Shown here: positions 17,389 through 25,252 of the stretch, piece by piece
Layout: each line of letters starts with the position of its first letter
How positions within the stretch are numbered: position 1 is the stretch's first letter
Assembly: GCF_000497575.1 (NCBI RefSeq)
Contig: NZ_APJI01000005.1
Coordinates: 1-64,000 of the forward strand
Direction: 5' to 3'
Length of the DNA stretch: 64,000 nt
Origin: Afipia sp. OHSU_II-C1
GTDB taxonomy: Bacteria; Pseudomonadota; Alphaproteobacteria; Rhizobiales; Xanthobacteraceae
Notes under the pieces: model-generated
The model's database searches: none
What the model was told of the DNA's origin: nothing
Seen by the model: the letters and a program-made list of their open reading frames with translations, nothing else
Position numbers and translations under genes: made by a program

Positions 17389-17440
17389 CCATAATCGTGC
17401 TGATCTGCGTCCATCATTCATGTGTGGGTGTCAAATCAAA

Positions 17441-17683
17441 GTGGCAACTCTCGATAACGTCTCGGTCGATCTGATGGTGGTTCTGGGGACCACCTCGATG
17501 CCTGTCCATCAGGTGATGCGGCTCAGCCGCGGCGCGATCATCGAGCTCGATGCGACCGAGCAGGACGAGGTCAAGGTGCTCGCCAACAACCTGCCCATTG
17601 CCAGCGGTGTCGTGGTCGTCAACCGCAACCGCATCGCGGTCGAAGTCAAGCAAATGTTGCCCCGGACGCCGGATCACAGATAG
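17441..17683 (+). CDS. fliN: FliN-like flagellar motor switch protein (single SpoA domain)
   Basis: An 80-aa protein made of a single SpoA/FliN C-ring domain. It begins VATLDNVSVDLMVVLGTTSM and includes the FliN-type core VMRLSRGAIIELDATEQDEV, then VVVVNRNRIAVEV. In the flagellar C-ring such domains bind FliM and take part in direction switching. The GTG at 17441 gives the compact family N-terminus; ATG at 17420 and TTG at 17381 are possible but overlap the lipB start region. No other flagellar gene is near, so it may be a second FliN copy or a type III secretion SpoA relative. A CtrA-like box lies upstream. Confidence 0.82.
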   Translation: MATLDNVSVDLMVVLGTTSMPVHQVMRLSRGAIIELDATEQDEVKVLANNLPIASGVVVVNRNRIAVEVKQMLPRTPDHR

Positions 17684-17793
17684 TCGGGAAAAGCCTTGCC
17701 GAACCATCGGCCTAGGCCTTGTCCCCCCAATCCTGATTTGTTACACGGGCGCCGTTGATCCGCGCCGGGTGCGAATCCGGGGCCGATCTTTTA

Positions 17794-17878
17794 GCGCTCG
17801 TGGCGGAATTGGTAGACGCGCTGCCTTGAGGTGGCAGTCCGTAACAGGGTGGGGGTTCGAGTCCCTCCGAGCGCACCA
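17794..17878 (+). tRNA. tRNA-Leu (anticodon GAG)
   Basis: An 85-nt class II tRNA with an encoded CCA end. The acceptor stem GCGCTCG pairs with CGAGCGC. The anticodon arm is CTGCC-TTGAGGT-GGCAG, giving anticodon GAG. A long variable arm follows, and the T-arm contains GGTTCGAGTCC. GAG reads CTC and CTT leucine codons, CTC being a main codon in a GC-rich genome. Confidence 0.97.
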
Positions 17879-18114
17879 CCTCACAAAGCATTGAATTTAT
17901 TTAGCTTCTCTCCGACGTGCCGGGCATGGCGCGCAGGTGTGGGGATGGACGTTTCCGTCTCGGTCCTGGACAGCTTTTTCGTGGCGTCTGCGACCGGCGG
18001 TTGTGGATCGCGTGTAGAGCGCCGCCATCTGCCATCCGCCCACCGAACAAATGAGACCGACCGTTGCGGTGAGAACTCTCAAATCGGGTTGCGGACGATC
18101 TGCGAACGGACGGG
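17879..18114. other. Non-coding spacer after tRNA-Leu
   Basis: A 236-bp stretch between the tRNA and the broken formylglycine-generating-enzyme gene. No supported protein frame, no integrase and no second tRNA are seen. Since the 3' end of tRNA genes is a common integration site and the next gene is a remnant, I looked for a repeat of the tRNA 3' end within the window and saw none. Confidence 0.45.
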
Positions 18115-18335
18115 ATGATCTGGATTCCAGGCGGCATCTTTCGCATGGGGTCGGACAACCACTACTCCGAAGAAGCCCCCGCCCATCGCGTTACTATCGA
18201 TGGTTTCTGGATGGACAGGACGCCGGTTACCGGCAGTTCAAGGAGTTTGTGAAGGCCACCGGTCACGTCACCGTCGCGGAGGTTTCTCCAGACCCCAAAG
18301 ACTATCCCGGCGCATTGCCGCATATGCTGTATGCG
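18115..18335 (+). pseudogene. Truncated, frameshifted formylglycine-generating-enzyme (SUMF1) family gene
   Basis: Frame 1 from ATG 18115 reads [20 protein letters not shown] and on to [11 protein letters not shown], the start of the SUMF1/FGE-sulfatase domain, then runs out of register near 18231. A second frame continues from [17 protein letters not shown] to DPKDYPGALPHMLYA and stops matching at about 18335. The join lacks the Asn of the usual TPVTNRQF, consistent with a 4-nt loss. Only the first fifth or so of a family member of normal length is left; the catalytic cysteine region is gone. The intact enzyme converts Cys to formylglycine in sulfatases. No sulfatase gene is adjacent. Confidence 0.85.
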
Positions 18336-19416
18336 GCGCGCTGCCGGGCAGCCGCGCCACACTGTGCGGTTTGCTTGCTGCCGAGATGTCCGTGTGTGCC
18401 GCCCGTTTGTGAAACGACAGTTCGGCGGGTTGCCGCAGCAGGATTGCGGATGCTCGCGAGGCCGCTTTCTGCCGTCCCAGCCAGACCGAGCGCACTGAAC
18501 GCGAGGCGTCGCGAGCCGGTGTTTCCACTGCACCGAACATGAAGCCGCTCGGAGGCTTTGCTGCGATAGCCGGGCCATGAATCCAGTACGGTACCCATTG
18601 TGCAGGGCTTGTGACGGTCCTGGGCCGTTCAGGCGTCGCAGGGACGACTTGGACGACGCGATAGCCGCGCGTCTTCAACTCGCGAAGGATCACAGGCAAT
18701 GCGGCTTGTGTCCGCGCCTGAATGTCGTGCAACAGCAGGACACCTTTTCCCTTCGCCTCGAGCCGGGACAGCGCATAGTTGACGACCTGCGTTGAGGAAA
18801 TGTGCCGCCAATCGTCGGCGGGGAAATCGGCGCTCCATGTCATGAGGCCCCGCTTGCTGAGTTCGGCTTCGAGCAGATCGCCGCGGCGCAGACCTGGAAT
18901 CCGGAAGAACGGCGCGAGTTGCGAAGGATCGGCGAGGGCGGCCGAGACGTGGGCGATGCCGTCGTCGATTTCGGCCCTCATGCGCTCGGGCGGTAATTTG
19001 CCGAAGAACGTCGGATGGTTCTCGCTGTGGGTGCCGACGGTGTGCCCGGCATCGTGAACGCGGCGCACATCCTGCGGGAATTCCTTGGCCATGCGGCCGA
19101 CGATGAAGAACGTCGCCTTGACGCACTCAGACGCAAGGATGTCGAGGATGGCATTGGTATGAGCCGGCAGCGGGCCGTCGTCGAAGGTCAGAGCCACCTC
19201 ATGATCTTCGAGGGGAAGCGTCTCGCCGTATTGCATGGTGCCGATCCGCGGATGCTCCTTCGGATCCACCACGATGGTGCGCGAGGTGCCGAGCGCATCG
19301 TGCCTGCCGTTGCACTCGGCCGCATGGGCAACGGTGGCTCCAAACGAAGCGGCAGCCAAGGACAGGCCGAGCGCTGCGAGGAGCGCAGTGCAGGTTCCGC
19401 TGGCGGTTCGGCGCAT
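18268..19416 (-). CDS. Secreted polysaccharide deacetylase (first of tandem pair)
   Basis: An exported carbohydrate esterase family 4 enzyme that removes N- or O-acetyl groups from chitin-like, peptidoglycan or exopolysaccharide chains. From ATG 19416 it has 382 aa. A signal peptide covers about 1-32 (cleavage near AHA-AEC). The NodB domain has TFDDGPLPAH with its metal and base Asp residues, the zinc histidines in HTVGTHSENH, FFRIPGLRRGD, and the late motif GVLLLHDIQ. The last 22 or so codons overlap, in antisense, the truncated formylglycine-generating-enzyme remnant, so the native C-terminus may have been replaced. The gene is paralogous to the next one (shared AEC-RKDALGTSR-type mature start). 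Confidence 0.87.
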   Translation of the reverse strand: MRRTASGTCTALLAALGLSLAAASFGATVAHAAECNGRHDALGTSRTIVVDPKEHPRIGTMQYGETLPLEDHEVALTFDDGPLPAHTNAILDILASECVKATFFIVGRMAKEFPQDVRRVHDAGHTVGTHSENHPTFFGKLPPERMRAEIDDGIAHVSAALADPSQLAPFFRIPGLRRGDLLEAELSKRGLMTWSADFPADDWRHISSTQVVNYALSRLEAKGKGVLLLHDIQARTQAALPVILRELKTRGYRVVQVVPATPERPRTVTSPAQWVPYWIHGPAIAAKPPSGFMFGAVETPARDASRSVRSVWLGRQKAASRASAILLRQPAELSFHKRAAHTDISAASKPHSVARLPGSAPHTAYAAMRRDSLWGLEKPPRR

Positions 19417-19492
19417 GGACAATCCGTTGTGACGCGAGATCGTCGTGCTTAACGCCGGGGCCGTGAACGCATGCTTAATCCGGCGGGTATTC

Positions 19493-20272
19493 CTATCGGT
19501 CATTCGACGAACTCTTGATCGGTCGGGGACCGACCAGATGAACGACCTTGTAGCCGTTGCGCCGGAGGTACTGCAGAAACGCGGGCAACATTTTGGCGGT
19601 CTGGGCCTTGGTGTCATGGAAAAGGATGATTCCATTTCCCTCGTAGTCGAGCCGTTCGATGATGAGGTTCAACTGCTGCTCCGGAGTCATCGGATTCCAG
19701 TCGCTGGCCCAAAGGTCGGCACCGAAAACCGCGATCCCGCGTGATTGAAGGCTGCTCAGCAGGGCGGGGGTCGAAGCAAAGCCGGGAAAGCGGAAGAAGG
19801 GTGTCGAGGGTACGGATGTTGCCACGCCATGCAGGGCTTTCTCGTCGGCGGCGATCCCGCGATCGATTTCCTCCAGCGCACGTTGCTGGCCGATCTTGTC
19901 GAGCGGCTGATGGGACCAGGTGTGATGGCCGATGCTGTGGCCGGCGGCCGCAATCCTTTTGACAATGGCCGGGTTGGCCTCCGCGTTTCTGCCAATCAGG
20001 AAAAACGTGGCCAGCACGCATTCGTCGGCCAGTGCGGCCAGGACTTTCGTTGTGGTCGCGGGGAACGGGCCGTCATCGAATGTCAGGGCGACTTCCTTGT
20101 CAGCCAGCGGCAGGGTTTGCGGGAAGCTCTTGAGGCCGACGCGGGGAAATGCCTGCGGGTCGACCGTCATGACACGAGAGGTGCCGAGCGCGTCCTTGCG
20201 CGGGCACTCCGCGGCGCTGGCGATCGAAACCGACGCGACAAAGGAGAGCAGTGCGGCCCTTAACACAGTCAT
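19493..20272 (-). CDS. Secreted polysaccharide deacetylase (second of tandem pair)
   Basis: A 259-aa CE4 deacetylase with a signal peptide of about 20 residues (cleavage after SIASA, before AEC). The catalytic stretch is TFDDGPFPATT, the zinc histidines lie in HSIGHHTWSH, followed by FFRFPGFASTP and GIILFHDTKAQT near the C-terminus. The start at ATG 20272 is set by the signal peptide; an upstream frame to 20341 is not supported. It is transcribed towards the first deacetylase with a 76-bp gap, probably as one operon. It lacks the long tail of its partner. The substrate is not known. Confidence 0.9.
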   Translation of the reverse strand: MTVLRAALLSFVASVSIASAAECPRKDALGTSRVMTVDPQAFPRVGLKSFPQTLPLADKEVALTFDDGPFPATTTKVLAALADECVLATFFLIGRNAEANPAIVKRIAAAGHSIGHHTWSHQPLDKIGQQRALEEIDRGIAADEKALHGVATSVPSTPFFRFPGFASTPALLSSLQSRGIAVFGADLWASDWNPMTPEQQLNLIIERLDYEGNGIILFHDTKAQTAKMLPAFLQYLRRNGYKVVHLVGPRPIKSSSNDR

Positions 20273-20429
20273 GACAAATCCGGAGTGTGATGGTTCGCGT
20301 CCGCATCGTTCTGCAAGATACGGATTTCGCGCGCCGCACATTTATCATTGCGCGCGGCGGTGTCGATTGGGTATTGCCTGAAACGCATACGCAAATCAGC
20401 AGACCTCCATTGAATCAGTGAGGCACGGC

Positions 20430-21860
20430 ATGGCCGATCAACAAGACCTTGCCGAGGCGGACGCCGCTCACGATTCCGTGCTGGACCACTATCCCATGAG
20501 GGCCGAAGACGGCGAAATTCGTCCCCGGTTCGTCGGGATGATCGCGGATGCGGTTGAACAGGGCGATTCCGCGTTCCTGCGGAAGGTCGTCGCTGAACTC
20601 CACGAGGCTGATCTCGGCGATCTGGTCGAGGCGCTGGAGCCCGATCTGAGGCCTCGGCTGGTGGAACTGACCGGCGCGGCCTTCGACTTCTCGGCCCTCA
20701 ACGAGGTCGATGACACGGTTCGAGAGGAAATCCTCGAGGAACTGGAGCCGGAAACGGTCGCCGAAGGCGTCCGAGAACTGGACTCCGACGACGCCGTCGA
20801 ACTGCTCCAGGACCTGGACGAGGAAGACAAGGAGGAGATTCTCGAAAAGCTGCCGCAGTCCGAGCGCGTCGCGCTGGAGCGCAGCTTCCATTATCCCGAA
20901 AATTCCGCCGGTCGCCGCATGCAGACGGAATGCATTGCCGTGCCGGACAGCTGGACCGCGCTGCAGGCCATCGAATACATGCGCGATACACCGGGGCTGC
21001 CGGACCGGTTCTACGAAATCTATGTTGTGGACAAGGACAAGCGCCTGAAGGGCGCGGTGCCTCTCGATGCGCTTTTGCGGGCCCGTCGTCCGGGGCCGAT
21101 CATGGATCTGGCCGACGAGGACCGCCGCCGGGTGCCGGATCACGAAGATATCGCCGAAGTGGCGCGCATGTTCGGCAAGTACAATCTGGTCGCGGCTCCG
21201 GTGACCGATATCGACGACCGTCTCGTCGGCGTCATCACCATCGACGACGTTGTCGACGTGATCGAGGAGGAGGCCGACGAAAACATCAAGGCGCTGGGCG
21301 GCGTTGCTCCTGACGAAGAACTGTCGGACTCGGTGTGGACCATCGCCAAGAGCCGGTTCAACTGGCTGCTGGTCAACCTGGCCACCGCGTTTCTTGCGTC
21401 GGCGGTGCTCGGCCTGTTCGAGGGCGAATTGCAGAAGATGGTTGCGCTTGCGGTGCTTGCGCCGATCGTGGCCAGTCAGGGCGGCAACGCCGCGACCCAG
21501 ACGATGACCGTCGCGGTGCGCGCGCTCGCCACCCGCGAACTGGGTTCAAGCAATGCCTGGCGCGTGGTGATGCGTGAAGGTCTCGTCGGTCTGGTGAATG
21601 GACTGGCATTTGCGGCCATCACCGGCGTTGCGGCGGCGGTGTGGTTCAAGACGCCGGGGCTCGGCATCGTCATCGGCCTCGCGATGATCTGCAATCTTGT
21701 GGCCGGCGCACTGGGCGGCATTCTGATTCCGATGGCGCTTCAGCGCTTGCGTGCAGATCCGGCGGTGGCGTCGGGCACCTTCGTGACGACCGTCACCGAC
21801 ATCGTCGGTTTCTTCGCGTTTCTTGGTATCGCCACGATGTGGTTCGGCCTCAAAAGTTAA
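20430..21860 (+). CDS. mgtE: Magnesium transporter MgtE
   Basis: An inner-membrane Mg2+ channel gated by cytosolic magnesium, 476 aa. An acidic superhelical N-domain covers about 25-145 (repeated DDAVELLQDLDEEDK-type helices). Two CBS domains occupy about 150-270 (ECIAVPDSWTALQAIEYMR; LVAAPVTDIDDRLVGVITID). The membrane part has five spans beginning near residue 305, with ion-path motifs ASQGGNAATQTMTV and NLVAGALGGILIPM. The start at ATG 20430 has GAGG upstream; a GTG at 20418 is the alternative. It is divergent from the deacetylase pair, and there is no sign of an M-box riboswitch in the short leader. Confidence 0.94.
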   Translation: MADQQDLAEADAAHDSVLDHYPMRAEDGEIRPRFVGMIADAVEQGDSAFLRKVVAELHEADLGDLVEALEPDLRPRLVELTGAAFDFSALNEVDDTVREEILEELEPETVAEGVRELDSDDAVELLQDLDEEDKEEILEKLPQSERVALERSFHYPENSAGRRMQTECIAVPDSWTALQAIEYMRDTPGLPDRFYEIYVVDKDKRLKGAVPLDALLRARRPGPIMDLADEDRRRVPDHEDIAEVARMFGKYNLVAAPVTDIDDRLVGVITIDDVVDVIEEEADENIKALGGVAPDEELSDSVWTIAKSRFNWLLVNLATAFLASAVLGLFEGELQKMVALAVLAPIVASQGGNAATQTMTVAVRALATRELGSSNAWRVVMREGLVGLVNGLAFAAITGVAAAVWFKTPGLGIVIGLAMICNLVAGALGGILIPMALQRLRADPAVASGTFVTTVTDIVGFFAFLGIATMWFGLKS

Positions 21861-22065
21861 CGCTGCCTGTTTCGGCATAGGCTCCCTGCGTTTGCATGGG
21901 TCCATGCGCACACCAGCGCCTCATTCTCGCCACCTGCCGCAATAAAACCAAGTCATCGCAGGCCGCAAAACATCGATATTTTAGCGGCCTCTTTGAATCT
22001 TAGGCGAACGTGACGTTGTCGCACGCGACCGTCCATCACGCCAAAATCATCCGGAGCTAAAAATT

Positions 22066-22707
22066 TTGATACGAACGATCTCCGCCGTGGCGGCGCTTTG
22101 CGCGTTGTCGTCTGTGGCCGAAGCGCGTGTTCGCACACCGGCCGTGTCGCCCGAATGCAATATCACCATGCCTTGCATCGGTGTCGACAATCCCGTTCAC
22201 GCACGTCAGCGTCATCAGCGCAGAGCCGAGCCGGCATTTTCCATGATGCAGCCGGCTGCATCGCCTCGCCTGAGCAGGCGACAACAGCGGGCGCTAGAGC
22301 GTGCGCAGCGTAACTCCGAGCCGGCGCCGCGTGCGGTTGCCGAACGCGCATCCCACGCATCGGAAGGGTACTCCACCGGTCTCGTCGGTCCGCTCGCAGC
22401 CAAGCTGGCATCGATCCAGGCGGCTTGCCCCGGAACGCATGCGATCTCGGGCATTCGTCACACGCGCATCGCGGGCACGCGGCGGATGTCGCTGCACGCG
22501 CAGGGCAAGGCGGTGGACGTGCGCGGTCCTTACGGCTGCATCTACGCACAGCTCAAGGGCTGGAGCGGCGGTTACTCGACCGACTCCGGACGCGTGCAGC
22601 ATATCCACATTTCCTATGACGAGGCGGGTGGCCGTGAGATGGGCCTGCGCTTTGCTCACGGTGGCGGCCGCCGGTCGTGGCGCGAAGCCAACGCACGGAT
22701 GCGCTGA
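22066..22707 (+). CDS. Exported M15-like (D-Ala-D-Ala carboxypeptidase/YcbK-type) peptidase
   Basis: A 213-aa secreted protein with a signal peptide of about 20 residues (cleavage after SVAEA). A basic, low-complexity linker spans about 55-105. The C-terminal domain has the zinc peptidase pattern of the M15 group: SLHAQGKAVDVRG supplies His and Asp, and HIHISYD supplies the last His. The likely target is peptidoglycan peptides. The start is TTG at 22066, read as Met, with CCGGAG upstream. A strong terminator follows, so it is a single-gene unit. Some homologues are annotated only as hypothetical; the metal-site reading is from the motif. Confidence 0.75.
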   Translation: MIRTISAVAALCALSSVAEARVRTPAVSPECNITMPCIGVDNPVHARQRHQRRAEPAFSMMQPAASPRLSRRQQRALERAQRNSEPAPRAVAERASHASEGYSTGLVGPLAAKLASIQAACPGTHAISGIRHTRIAGTRRMSLHAQGKAVDVRGPYGCIYAQLKGWSGGYSTDSGRVQHIHISYDEAGGREMGLRFAHGGGRRSWREANARMR

Positions 22708-22720
22708 CCTGAAGAAAGAG

Positions 22721-22756
22721 ACCGTCCGGAAATATCGGCTTTCCGGACGGTTTTTC
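22721..22756 (+). terminator. Rho-independent terminator
   Basis: A 12-bp perfect stem (22721-22732 with 22740-22751) and 7-nt loop, followed by a T-run. It ends transcription of the M15-like peptidase gene. Confidence 0.92.
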
Positions 22757-22757
22757 G

Positions 22758-22772
22758 TTAACCTGCGATTAA
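22758..22772. promoter_or_regulatory. Perfect CtrA-type box upstream of HTH gene
   Basis: TTAA (22758-22761), CCTGCGA, TTAA (22769-22772), then CC: a full 8/8 match to the TTAA-N7-TTAA consensus of the cell-cycle regulator CtrA. It lies 38 bp before the HTH gene start, directly after the terminator of the previous gene, so it can only act on the HTH gene's promoter. Confidence 0.65.
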
Positions 22773-22809
22773 CCATGTTGGGCCGACCCTCCGGCTGCGG
22801 AGGTGTCAC

Positions 22810-23121
22810 ATGCAACGGCTACGGCTGAAGGCAGACGGACGGATTGTCGAGGTGCTGGATGGGCGGGAAGCCCCGCTGGTGCCTGACATGCGGGGCAATG
22901 AGCCAACGCCCAGGGCCGCCGCAGCGCCGGTCGTGCGCGATCTGCGCCTTCGCGCAAAACTGACGCAAGCCGAGTTTGCCTCGCGCCTCGGCGTACCACT
23001 CGAAACCATCCGCAACTGGGAGCAGGGCAAGCGCTCGCCGCGTGGTCCTGCGCGCGCGCTGCTGACCGTGATCGCGCATGAGCCTGATATGGTTTTTGCC
23101 GCACTCGCGCGGCGATCCTGA
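22810..23121 (+). CDS. Solitary helix-turn-helix (XRE/HigA-like) regulator
   Basis: A 103-aa DNA-binding protein. An N-terminal beta-rich piece (QRLRLKADGRIVEVLDG) and Pro/Ala linker precede a Cro/C1-type HTH at about residues 45-95 (LRAKLTQAEFASRLGVPLET, IRNWEQGKRSPRGPA). It resembles antitoxins of the HigA/NadS class, but no toxin-sized gene lies within 100 bp on either side: upstream is a terminator and downstream an aldo/keto reductase. It is therefore more likely a stand-alone regulator. A perfect CtrA box sits upstream. Confidence 0.85.
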   Translation: MQRLRLKADGRIVEVLDGREAPLVPDMRGNEPTPRAAAAPVVRDLRLRAKLTQAEFASRLGVPLETIRNWEQGKRSPRGPARALLTVIAHEPDMVFAALARRS

Positions 23122-23222
23122 CCGGGGATGATTCATTTCCGCCCGCCTATTCTTGGCAATGTGGCCTGCGCGGTTCAGGATGGTGCGCTTTCCGGCATTC
23201 AGGAACGACGCTGAGGCACGAG

Positions 23223-24041
23223 ATGCACACCGTTGAAGCGAACGGCGCCAACATTCCGGTAATGGGCCTCGGGACCTGGGAACTGCGCGACCGTCTCTGC
23301 GCGCGTGTTGTCGAGCAGGCGCTTCGGCTCGGCTATCGCCATATCGATACGGCACAGATCTACGAGAACGAACGCGAGGTCGGCGAGGGCGTGCGTGCCT
23401 CCGGCGTCAAACGCGCCGACGTGTTCGTGACCACCAAGGTTTGGACCACGCATTTCGCGCCGAACGACCTGCTGCGCTCGACCAAGGAAAGCCTTGCGCG
23501 TTTGCGCATGACCGAAGTCGATCTGCTTTTGCTGCATTGGCCCAATCCCCAGGTTCCGCTGGAAGAAACACTCGGCGGACTTGTGGAGGCGCAAAAGCTG
23601 GGTCTCACACGTCACATCGGTGTGTCGAATTTCACGGTGGCGCTGATCGAGGAGGCGGTGGCGAAGTCCGCGGCGCCGCTGGTTTGCAATCAGGTCGAGT
23701 ATCATCCGTATCTCGAACAGAACAAGGTGCTGACGGCTTGCCGTGACAACGGGCTCGCGCTGGTCGCGTACAGTCCTGTGGCGAAGGGGCGCGTCAAGAA
23801 CGCGGAGGCGCTGAATCGCATCGGCGCGCGTTACGGCAAGAGCGCGGCGCAGGTCTGCTTGCGCTGGCTGGTCCAGCAGAACGTGGTCGCCATCCCGCGC
23901 ACGTCCAAGGTTGAGCGGCTGTCGGAAAATCTCGACGTCTTCGATTTCAATCTCACCGACGAGGAAATGGGCGAGATCTTCGCGATGGGGACGCGCGGCG
24001 GCCGCATCACCGATTTCGGTTTCGCACCCAGATGGGATTGA
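23223..24041 (+). CDS. Aldo/keto reductase
   Basis: A 272-aa NADPH-dependent reductase with a TIM barrel, close to the DkgB (2,5-diketo-gluconate/methylglyoxal reductase) group. The catalytic tetrad is visible: Asp42 and Tyr47 in DTAQIYE, Lys72 in VTTKVW, and His105 in LLLLHWPNP. The cofactor-binding C-terminal motif is IPRTSKVERLSENLDVFDF. It probably detoxifies aldehydes; the physiological substrate cannot be read. The coding sequence begins at ATG 23223 and is followed 44 bp later by the ElyC-like gene. Confidence 0.92.
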   Translation: MHTVEANGANIPVMGLGTWELRDRLCARVVEQALRLGYRHIDTAQIYENEREVGEGVRASGVKRADVFVTTKVWTTHFAPNDLLRSTKESLARLRMTEVDLLLLHWPNPQVPLEETLGGLVEAQKLGLTRHIGVSNFTVALIEEAVAKSAAPLVCNQVEYHPYLEQNKVLTACRDNGLALVAYSPVAKGRVKNAEALNRIGARYGKSAAQVCLRWLVQQNVVAIPRTSKVERLSENLDVFDFNLTDEEMGEIFAMGTRGGRITDFGFAPRWD

Positions 24042-24085
24042 GTGTGGCTTGATCTTGCCGCGGGGATCGCCCATTCAGGGCGATC

Positions 24086-24892
24086 ATGTTCTTTTCGATC
24101 TCCAAGATACTCGGCTTCTTTGTCGTACCGTCCAACACGGTCGCGATACTTTGCGCGCTCGGTGCGCTGCTGCTGACGACGCGATTTCGCAAGGCCGGAT
24201 CGCGTATTCTTGCAGTCGGCGTCGTATCGTTGCTGGTGCTGGGATATTCGCCGCTCTGCAATGTGTTGATGCTTCCGCTCAGCGAGCGCTTCCCGGCCTG
24301 GAGCGCCGCCGGGCGCGCGCCTGACGGGATCATTGTCCTCGGCGGGGCGATCGACCCTGAGCGCAGCCAGGCGCGGGGCTCGCTCGAAATGGACGCCGCC
24401 AGCGAGCGGATCGTGGCCATGCTGCAACTGGCCCGCCGCTATCCGTCAGCGCGCATCGTGTTCAGCGGAGGCAGCGCCAACCTGATCGAGACGCCGGTTC
24501 CGGAGGCGCCGATTGCGGGAGACCTGCTGGAAGATTTCGGAACGGCGCGCCAGCGCATCGTGCTCGAGAGCCAGTCGCGGACAACGGACGAGAACGCAAC
24601 CTTTACCCGCGATCTGGTTTCGCCGAAGTCCGGCGAGCGGTGGCTGCTGGTGACATCGGCCTTCCATATGCCGCGCTCCATCGGAGCGTTCCGGAAGGCC
24701 GGCTTCGACGTCGAAGCCTATCCGGTGGACTGGCGCACGCGCGGTTGGCGCGATGCGACGGAGTTTTCCATGAACCTGAGCGCTGGTCTTGCCCGCACCG
24801 ATGTCGCCGTCCACGAGTGGATCGGACTGATTGCCTATTGGGTGACAGGGCGCAGCAGCGAACTGTTTCCGGGACCGCGCAGGGTCAACTAG
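24086..24892 (+). CDS. YdcF/ElyC-family (DUF218) envelope protein
   Basis: A 268-aa inner-membrane protein with two N-terminal membrane spans (about 8-30 and 38-58) and a periplasmic DUF218 domain. The domain motifs are PDGIIVLGGAIDPERS, SARIVFSGGSAN, ESQSRTTDENATFT and WLLVTSAFHMPRSIGAF. The family includes ElyC, which affects peptidoglycan and envelope carbohydrate assembly in Escherichia coli, and SanA/YdcF. It sits in the same direction as the aldo/keto reductase gene and ends convergent with the DUF3253 gene. Confidence 0.88.
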   Translation: MFFSISKILGFFVVPSNTVAILCALGALLLTTRFRKAGSRILAVGVVSLLVLGYSPLCNVLMLPLSERFPAWSAAGRAPDGIIVLGGAIDPERSQARGSLEMDAASERIVAMLQLARRYPSARIVFSGGSANLIETPVPEAPIAGDLLEDFGTARQRIVLESQSRTTDENATFTRDLVSPKSGERWLLVTSAFHMPRSIGAFRKAGFDVEAYPVDWRTRGWRDATEFSMNLSAGLARTDVAVHEWIGLIAYWVTGRSSELFPGPRRVN

Positions 24893-24924
24893 GGCACGAT
24901 CCCGGCCCGAAGGGCCAAAGAACT

Positions 24925-25200
24925 TCAGTCATGCCGTGGCAGGCCGAGACGATAGACGCCGCGAAAATCGTTCGGGTCTGCCGGCTTGCCCTTGCGATAA
25001 ATCACAAGGCGGCCGGCCTGCGCGAGCGCCACGGCGGACCTCCTGATCGGGACCAGCAAGTCATGCCAATCGTCTCCGGCCGCGATGGCGTGTGCAATCT
25101 CCGGCGCACTGAGGGTCTTGGCATCGGCACGCGCCAGCACGCCGAGAATGGCGTCGTCGAGCGATACGTTATCGAGAACTTTCGAATCGGAATTGGTCAT
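24925..25200 (-). CDS. DUF3253 small protein
   Basis: A protein of 91 aa from the ATG at 25200 (MTNSDSKV); upstream in-frame Met codons to 25239 are also possible. It looks like a compact winged-helix fold: DDAILGVLARADAKTLSAPE, then IRRSAVALAQAGRLVIYRKG and the ending RGVYRLGL. This matches the DUF3253 family, which may bind nucleic acid. The biochemical function is unknown. It lies downstream of the DUF599 gene on the same strand with a 52-bp gap, so the two may share a transcript. Confidence 0.72.
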   Translation of the reverse strand: MTNSDSKVLDNVSLDDAILGVLARADAKTLSAPEIAHAIAAGDDWHDLLVPIRRSAVALAQAGRLVIYRKGKPADPNDFRGVYRLGLPRHD

Positions 25201-25252
25201 GACCATGCCATGACGCATCTGAACCCGTGCGGCAAGCACACAGGTGCAGGAA

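Noticed and set aside
17794-18335. Integrated element at the tRNA-Leu 3' end
   Set aside because: No integrase and no repeated tRNA 3' end were seen; the neighbouring remnant can be explained by deletion.
22810-23121. Possible toxin-antitoxin pair
   Set aside because: The HTH protein resembles antitoxins, but no toxin-sized gene lies next to it.
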